This document shows, one piece after another, positions 59,533-64,000 of a stretch of 64,000 nt of DNA; positions within the stretch are counted from its first letter, which is position 1, and each line of letters opens with the position of its first letter. The position numbers and the translations under genes were made by a program. The stretch is from the NCBI GenBank assembly GCA_023150475.1, contig JAKLKU010000006.1:62001-126000 (forward strand). The letters are read 5' to 3'. The DNA is from Planctomycetota bacterium (GTDB lineage Bacteria; Planctomycetota; UBA1135; GCA-002686595). Under the pieces are notes generated by a model. That model worked only from the letters and a program-made list of their open reading frames with translations, searched no databases and was not told where the DNA came from.

Positions 59533-60340
59533 GCACGCGTTCCCGCAAGAGCCTCGCGACCGCCTCGCCGCCGGAGACCAGGTGCCCGCCCCGCAGCCAG
59601 TTCGAACCGCCGTCGAAGTCGGTGACGACGCCGCCCGCCTCGAGCACGCAGAGCGCACCCGCCGCAACGTCGTGCGGCGACAAGTAGAGCTCCCAGTAGC
59701 CGTCGAGCCTGCCCGCCGCGACGTACGCGAGGTCGATCGCCGCCGAGCCCATCCGGCGCAGGCCGCGCACGTCGTAGTAGACGTTGCCGAAGTTCTCGAG
59801 GTTCGTCGCGCGGCCCTGCGCCTTGAGCTCGTTGCGCTTGTACGGGAAGCCCGTCGCCACGATGGCGTCGCCGAGCGTCTGGGTGCTCGACACCGAGATC
59901 CGCCGGCCGTCGAGGTAGGCGCCTCCCCCACGCGTCGCCCAGAACGTCTCGCCGAACCGCGGCGCGTGCACCACGCCGACCTCGGGCACCTCGCCGGAGT
60001 AGAGCGCGAGCGACACGGCGAACGCCGGCAGGCCGTGCACGAAGTTGATCGTGCCGTCGAGCGGATCGAGGAACCAACGCAGCCCGCCGCGCGCGGCGTC
60101 GCGGACTTCCTCTTCCGCTTCGATCTCGTGTTCGGGGAAGCGTTCGCGCAGGCGCGCGACGATCAGGCGTTCGGACGCGACGTCCGCCGCCGTGACCAAG
60201 TCGCGCGCGACGTCCTTCGAGCCGATCTGCGCCGCCGACAGATGGCCGAAGTGCTCCATCAACACTCGGCCGGCGTCGCGCGCCGCCGCGAGCGCCACTT
60301 CGAGCGCGATCGCCCTTTCGGCGGGTGAGAGCGAGCTCAA
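59525..60340 (-). CDS. inositol monophosphatase family protein
   Basis: Metal-dependent phosphatase of the SuhB/IMPase family, 271 residues. Visible are KDVARDLVTAADVASE, the metal-binding EAEEE, the signature DPLDGTINFVHG and the second-half motif HDVAAGALCVLEAGGVVTD. The canonical W-D of the second motif is PHD here. The start is TTG 60340, whose TTGA overlaps the dacB stop; no ATG fits. The substrate could be inositol phosphate, PAP or fructose-bisphosphate, which sequence does not decide. The frame upstream of 60340 lies antisense-like within dacB and is not coding. Confidence 0.9.
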   Translation of the reverse strand: MSSLSPAERAIALEVALAAARDAGRVLMEHFGHLSAAQIGSKDVARDLVTAADVASERLIVARLRERFPEHEIEAEEEVRDAARGGLRWFLDPLDGTINFVHGLPAFAVSLALYSGEVPEVGVVHAPRFGETFWATRGGGAYLDGRRISVSSTQTLGDAIVATGFPYKRNELKAQGRATNLENFGNVYYDVRGLRRMGSAAIDLAYVAAGRLDGYWELYLSPHDVAAGALCVLEAGGVVTDFDGGSNWLRGGHLVSGGEAVARLLRERVRR

Positions 60341-62145
60341 GAACCCGCTCCGACGAGCAGCTTGCAGACGTCGTCCTGCATCGGCTTCCAGACGGACGTG
60401 TTGAGCCCGTCGAAACGCGGGTATTCGACCAGGATCGAGAACACGTACGCCCGGCCGTCCTGGCCGCTCGCGACGCCGGAGAGCGCGCTGACCCCGCCGA
60501 TGAAGCCGGTCTTCGCATGCACGCGGCCGCGCACTTCGCGCAGTCGGTCGTCGAGCGTGCCGCTTTCGCCAGCGACCGCGAGCGAGTCGCGGAAGAGCTG
60601 CGCCGTGCGCTCGTCGCGCGCGAGCACCGCTTCGACCAACGCGACGAGCTGGCGCGCACTGATGCGGTCGTCGCGCGAGAGGCCGGAGCCGTCGACTTGG
60701 ACGAGCCCCGCCGTCGACACGCCGAGCGTGCGCAACGCGAGCTCGGTGGCTTCGGCGCCCGCGGCACGCGTCGCCGCGCCACGCACCGCGAGGCCGGTCG
60801 CGAGGAACACTTGGTCCGCGCACGCGTTGTTCGAATCGGTGTTGATCGCGGCGAAGTAGCGTGTGAGCGGCGACACGATGCGTGCGACCGTCGGTCCGCC
60901 GCGCGCGCCGCGTTCGCGCCGCACGCCGCCGCGCACCGTGATGCCGTGGCGCGCGAGTTCGTGCACGAGCACCGAGCCGAAGAGCGCCGGCGGATCGGGG
61001 TGCGTGCACGAGTCGCTCCACTCGCCGGCGCGCGCGGGCACGTGACCGCGCACCGAGAGCTTGCCGTTGCGCACCTCGAAGTGCACTTCGAGCTTGCCGC
61101 CCGACCGCGTGTCGACGTCGACTTCGCGAGCGAGATCGAGCCCTTCGGGTTCGATGCGCACGCGCGCCGGTCCGCCGACCGAACCCGGCGCGACCGTCAC
61201 CGTGATGCACCCGCGATTGACGGTGAAGCCCGCCGCGAGCGCGCAGTGCTCCTGCCAATGTTCGTTGGAGCTCGGCCACGCCGGTCCCGGCGCCGGCGGC
61301 GCGAACGTGCCTTCGTCGAGCACCAGGTCGCCGTGGATTTCGCGCACGCCGGCGGCGAGGAGCTCCGCGCAGAACGGTTCGAGGAGCCGCGCGACGGACC
61401 CGTCGCCGCCGCGCTCGTTGGTCAGGCGGTCGTAGAGCGGATCGCCCGCCGCGCGCAGCACGAGATCGCCCGAGAGCACGCCGGCGGCGATCGGTCCCGC
61501 CGCTTCCGCGCGCGTTTCGAAGCACCACTCCGGTCCGAGCAGCGCGAGCGCCGCCGCCGTCGTCACGAGCTTCATGTTCGACGCCGGCGCGAGCGGCGTG
61601 TCCGCCTCGAGCCCGAACCCGTCGTTCGGCCCTCCGCCGAGCGGCCGCGCGAAGACCGCGACCGTCGCGTTGCCGGGCCCCACCTTGCCGCGGGTCTTGT
61701 CGCTCGCTTTCGCCAACGCGGCGTGGGCGAAAGCGCGCGCCTTCGACTCGAGGCGTTCGCGCTCGCCCGGCTGGAGCCGATCGCTCGCGACCGGCGCCGT
61801 CGCGCCGAAGGTCCTCGCGCCTCGCGTCCCCGAGCCGTCCGTCGTCGCGCCGCCCGACGCGCCGCCCGTCGCGCCTTCGGTCGGGACGCTCGCGTGCCCG
61901 GCGGCGGCGCCGGTTTCGTCCGCGACGGCTTCCGCAGGCGTCACGACCTGCCAGAGCCAGACCAACGCGAGCACGTTCGCCGCGAGCAACACGCCGAGGC
62001 GCAAGCGACGGCGCTCGGGACGCCGGCCTAGGGTTCCAGTCGAGAGCGGCGAGCCGGACGGCGAGCCGGACGGTGAGTCGGGCGGCGTGAACGGAGAGTG
62101 CGAGGCTGCGTCGGTCATCGAAGTCGCGGTGCGAGCGTGCCGCAT
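60337..62145 (-). CDS. dacB: D-alanyl-D-alanine carboxypeptidase/endopeptidase (PBP4/DacB family)
   Basis: Periplasmic class C penicillin-binding protein that trims peptidoglycan peptides. It has 602 residues. The active-site serine is in SNMK (189-192), with SNN in NTDSNNACAD and the KTG box in HAKTGFIGG. The large inserted domain between SxxK and SxN typical of PBP4 is present. A membrane segment (LRLGVLLAANVLALVWLWQVV, about 49-69, with LG insertions) anchors or exports it, preceded by a proline/serine repeat PSGSPSGSP coded by 12-base repeats near 62050-62080. The start may be ATG 62145 or ATG 62118. It is consistent with a peptidoglycan wall. Confidence 0.93.
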   Translation of the reverse strand: MRHARTATSMTDAASHSPFTPPDSPSGSPSGSPLSTGTLGRRPERRRLRLGVLLAANVLALVWLWQVVTPAEAVADETGAAAGHASVPTEGATGGASGGATTDGSGTRGARTFGATAPVASDRLQPGERERLESKARAFAHAALAKASDKTRGKVGPGNATVAVFARPLGGGPNDGFGLEADTPLAPASNMKLVTTAAALALLGPEWCFETRAEAAGPIAAGVLSGDLVLRAAGDPLYDRLTNERGGDGSVARLLEPFCAELLAAGVREIHGDLVLDEGTFAPPAPGPAWPSSNEHWQEHCALAAGFTVNRGCITVTVAPGSVGGPARVRIEPEGLDLAREVDVDTRSGGKLEVHFEVRNGKLSVRGHVPARAGEWSDSCTHPDPPALFGSVLVHELARHGITVRGGVRRERGARGGPTVARIVSPLTRYFAAINTDSNNACADQVFLATGLAVRGAATRAAGAEATELALRTLGVSTAGLVQVDGSGLSRDDRISARQLVALVEAVLARDERTAQLFRDSLAVAGESGTLDDRLREVRGRVHAKTGFIGGVSALSGVASGQDGRAYVFSILVEYPRFDGLNTSVWKPMQDDVCKLLVGAGS

Positions 62146-62210
62146 TCTGCAAAACGTCGCGCGCGAGTCGAGGGCTCGCCCGACTTCGTGCTCGGAGCGT
62201 CGCCGCCGAT

Positions 62211-62346
62211 CGTGAGCTGGCGCCTATCGCGAGCCGGCGCCTATCGCGAGCCGGCGCCGATCGCGAGCTGGCGCCGATCGCGAGCTGGCGCCGATCGCGA
62301 GCTGGCGCCGATCGCGAGCTGGCGCCGATCGCGAGCTGGCGCCGAT
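62211..62346 (-). repeat. eight 17-base direct repeats upstream of dacB
   Basis: On the plus strand CGCGAGCTGGCGCCGAT is repeated eight times without spacers; units 4-8 are identical and units 1-3 carry one to three changes (for example CCTAT for CCGAT). Each unit holds the palindrome GGCGCC. The array lies in the 254-base spacer between the M28 peptidase stop and the dacB start. It shares GCGCCNATCG with the array at 45365-45441. Confidence 0.95.
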
Positions 62347-62399
62347 CGCGACCGGGCTCATACGGCGGCCAGCGCGCACTCGGGTTCGCCGCGGCGCGT

Positions 62400-64000
62400 T
62401 CAGCGGGGCTTCGGCGGCCGCTCGTCGTCGGTCGCGAGCACCCACACCGTGTTGAACGCGAGCCGCGTCGAGCGCGTCAGCTTGTCGAAGTCGAGCTTGT
62501 CGAGCGTGTCGCGCCAAGTGTGGTAGTCCTCGTTCTTCTCGATCGGCAGACCTTCGAAGAAGAAGAGCACCGGCACGCCGATCTGGTGGAACGAGAAATG
62601 ATCGGAGCGCTGGAAGAGCTCTTCGCCTTGGCGCATCACGATCTTGGTGACGCCGGTCTTCGAGAGCGCCTTCGCGCGCACGAGCACTTTCTCGAGCTCT
62701 GGATTCTGCACCAGGCCGAGCACGGCGACTTCCTCGGGCTCGCCACGGCCGAGCATGTCCATGTTGAGCATCGCGACGAGCTTCTCTGCTGCGACCGGCG
62801 GGTTCCTCGCGAACGCCTGCGAGCCCCAGAGGCCGTGCTCCTCGCCTGAGAACGCGACGAAGAGCACCGAGCGCCGCGGCGGTGCCGTCGCGAACGCTTG
62901 CGCGAGCTCGATCAAGGCGGCGGTGCCCGACGCGTTGTCGTCCGCTCCGCAGCCGATCCGGCCCGCCGAGTCGACGCCGATGTGGTCGTAGTGCGCGCCG
63001 ACGACCACGTACTCCTCCGCGAACGCCGCGTCGGTCCCGCGGACCAAGCCGACGACGTTCTCGAGGTCGGTTTCGACTCCTTTCGTCGCCGCCGCGAGCG
63101 ACACGGTGCGCCCCTTCGGCGCGACGAACACCGTGCGGCCCTGTTTCTCGATCTTCTGCGCGAGCTCGAGCGCGTCCTGGCCGAGCAGCGCCTTCGCGGT
63201 CTCGGCGTCGACTTCGATCGCGGGCACGAGCTTCGCGGGAGGTTCGGGCGTCTGGAACGTGCGGCCGTCGTTCCAGCGCGCCCAATTGGCGCGCAGCGAG
63301 AGCGGCGCCGGCTCGGGTCGCGGTCCGAGCTTCGACTTCGTCTTCTCGGGCTCGCGGCGCACGACGATCACGCCTTGCGCACCGGCGTCGGTGAAGTCGC
63401 CGAGCTTCTCGTAGAGTTCCGCTTCGCGCGTGATCTCCGGACCGTCGAAGAGTTTCGGATGCCGCGGCTCGCTCTCGACGATCATCGCGATCGCACCGTC
63501 GACCTGCTTCGCCTTGACTTCCTCCCAGCCGTCGCGCTTCGCGTTGATGCCGAAGCCGCAGAAGACGAGCGCGCCGTTGCCCTTGCCGCGCGCTCCGACG
63601 ACCGGCACGAACTCGCGCCCGAGCTCGAAACGTCGTTCCGTCGGTTCCACGCCGCCCGCCGCGGCCGTGGTGCGCAACACGAGCTCGCAACCTTCGGGAT
63701 CCGCGCTCGCGAGCGTTCGCGAGTAACGCCAGCGGAAGCCGCGTTTCGCGTCGGGACCGGTGACGAGCTCACCGAACGGTTCGAGTCCGGCGTCGGCGAA
63801 ACGGCTTGCGACGTACTCGGCGGCGAGCGCGAGCCCGGCGCTCGGCGTGTCGCGGCCTTCGAGTTCGGGACTCGCGAGCGCGACGCCGTGCGCCTGCAGG
63901 TCCGCCGTCAGGATCGTCGCGTAGCCCGTCTTCCACGCCGCACTGTCGACCGGATCGCCGAGCCCGACGCGGGGCTGCGCCGCGCTCGCGGCCGCGACGG
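62400..64000 (-). CDS. M28-family zinc aminopeptidase, exported type (5' end outside window)
   Basis: The reading frame is open to the right edge, so the N-terminus and any signal peptide are missing; 533 residues remain. The visible start region VALASPELEGRDTPSAGLAL and AAEYVASRFADAGLEP is typical of secreted M28 peptidases. A protease-associated-like domain follows (GALVFCGFGINA, AQGVIVVRREP). The two-zinc site is complete: VGAHYDHIG, GADDNASGTAAL, AFSGEEHGLWGS (catalytic Glu-Glu), LNMDMLGR and RSDHFSFH. A Lys-rich linker is inserted before the catalytic half. It likely degrades peptides outside the cytoplasm. An internal GTG at 63680 exists but would remove conserved sequence. Confidence 0.93.
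   Translation of the reverse strand, partial: VAAASAAQPRVGLGDPVDSAAWKTGYATILTADLQAHGVALASPELEGRDTPSAGLALAAEYVASRFADAGLEPFGELVTGPDAKRGFRWRYSRTLASADPEGCELVLRTTAAAGGVEPTERRFELGREFVPVVGARGKGNGALVFCGFGINAKRDGWEEVKAKQVDGAIAMIVESEPRHPKLFDGPEITREAELYEKLGDFTDAGAQGVIVVRREPEKTKSKLGPRPEPAPLSLRANWARWNDGRTFQTPEPPAKLVPAIEVDAETAKALLGQDALELAQKIEKQGRTVFVAPKGRTVSLAAATKGVETDLENVVGLVRGTDAAFAEEYVVVGAHYDHIGVDSAGRIGCGADDNASGTAALIELAQAFATAPPRRSVLFVAFSGEEHGLWGSQAFARNPPVAAEKLVAMLNMDMLGRGEPEEVAVLGLVQNPELEKVLVRAKALSKTGVTKIVMRQGEELFQRSDHFSFHQIGVPVLFFFEGLPIEKNEDYHTWRDTLDKLDFDKLTRSTRLAFNTVWVLATDDERPPKPR

Noticed and set aside
62211-62346. CRISPR-like array
   Set aside because: Units are only 17 bases and contiguous with no unique spacers; no cas genes nearby.

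Overview
The window is very GC-rich chromosomal DNA, densely packed with genes and with strong G/C preference at third codon positions. Several traits point to Planctomycetota or a close PVC relative (inference, not proven): a double-length four-ATPase UvrA, a bacterial XPB helicase, a FabD with GLSLG instead of GHSLG, many exported HEAT-repeat proteins with Gly/Pro-rich N-termini, and many TTG/GTG starts. Peptidoglycan precursor genes (ddl, dapB, a DacB-type enzyme) are present. I see no phage, insertion sequence, integrase, CRISPR array or rRNA, so this looks like core chromosome with lineage-specific exported proteins.

Layout. 1-7.5 kb (+): the 3' end of alaS, a well-formed sigma70-type promoter, then rpmF-plsX-fabH-fabD-fabG-acpP-fabF, the classic type II fatty-acid cluster. 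7.6-12.4 kb (+): a small helical protein, a zinc dehydrogenase, a UDP-sugar pyrophosphorylase, ddl-dapB, and tRNA-Leu(CAA) with its own promoter and a hairpin. 12.5-19 kb: mixed-strand genes. They include the most interesting locus: a cobalamin riboswitch on the minus strand (about 14817-15092) heading a single gene for an exported beta-propeller-like protein. 19.1-22.6 kb (+): sdhC-sdhA-sdhB with 4-nt overlaps. 22.9-29.7 kb (+): three paralogous exported HEAT-repeat proteins in tandem. The second lies behind a sigma54-type promoter motif and the third has an in-frame TGA between signal peptide and mature part.

29.7-35.8 kb (-): a Nudix-PurM fusion followed by four genes for an exported TPR-like protein, a hydrolase-fold protein lacking its nucleophile, a membrane/spermidine-synthase-like fusion and a small anchored protein. 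35.9-39.9 kb (+): dxr, a large site-2 protease with extra PDZ-like regions, and a UbiA-family prenyltransferase. 39.9-41.9 kb: a CCA-adding-type nucleotidyltransferase and a pseudopilin-like protein.

41.9-64 kb (-): one long co-directional block. In transcription order it holds an M28 peptidase (5' end outside the window), dacB, an inositol-phosphatase-family gene, tandem uvrA, xpb, an XPB-associated protein, thiE, thiL, tsaE, an ECF sigma factor, its probable anti-sigma factor, a TolC-family protein and a HEAT-like lipoprotein. uvrA-xpb-associated protein-thiE are chained by 4-nt stop/start overlaps. Three gene junctions in this block carry short phased direct repeats with a shared GCGCC core.

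Functionally the window covers lipid synthesis (fab, plsX, dxr, ubiA), wall synthesis and remodelling (ddl, dapB, dacB), respiration (sdh), nucleotide-excision repair (uvrA, xpb), thiamine synthesis, and an envelope programme of exported repeat proteins, some of which sit in regulated contexts (B12 riboswitch, sigma54 motif, ECF sigma/anti-sigma pair).
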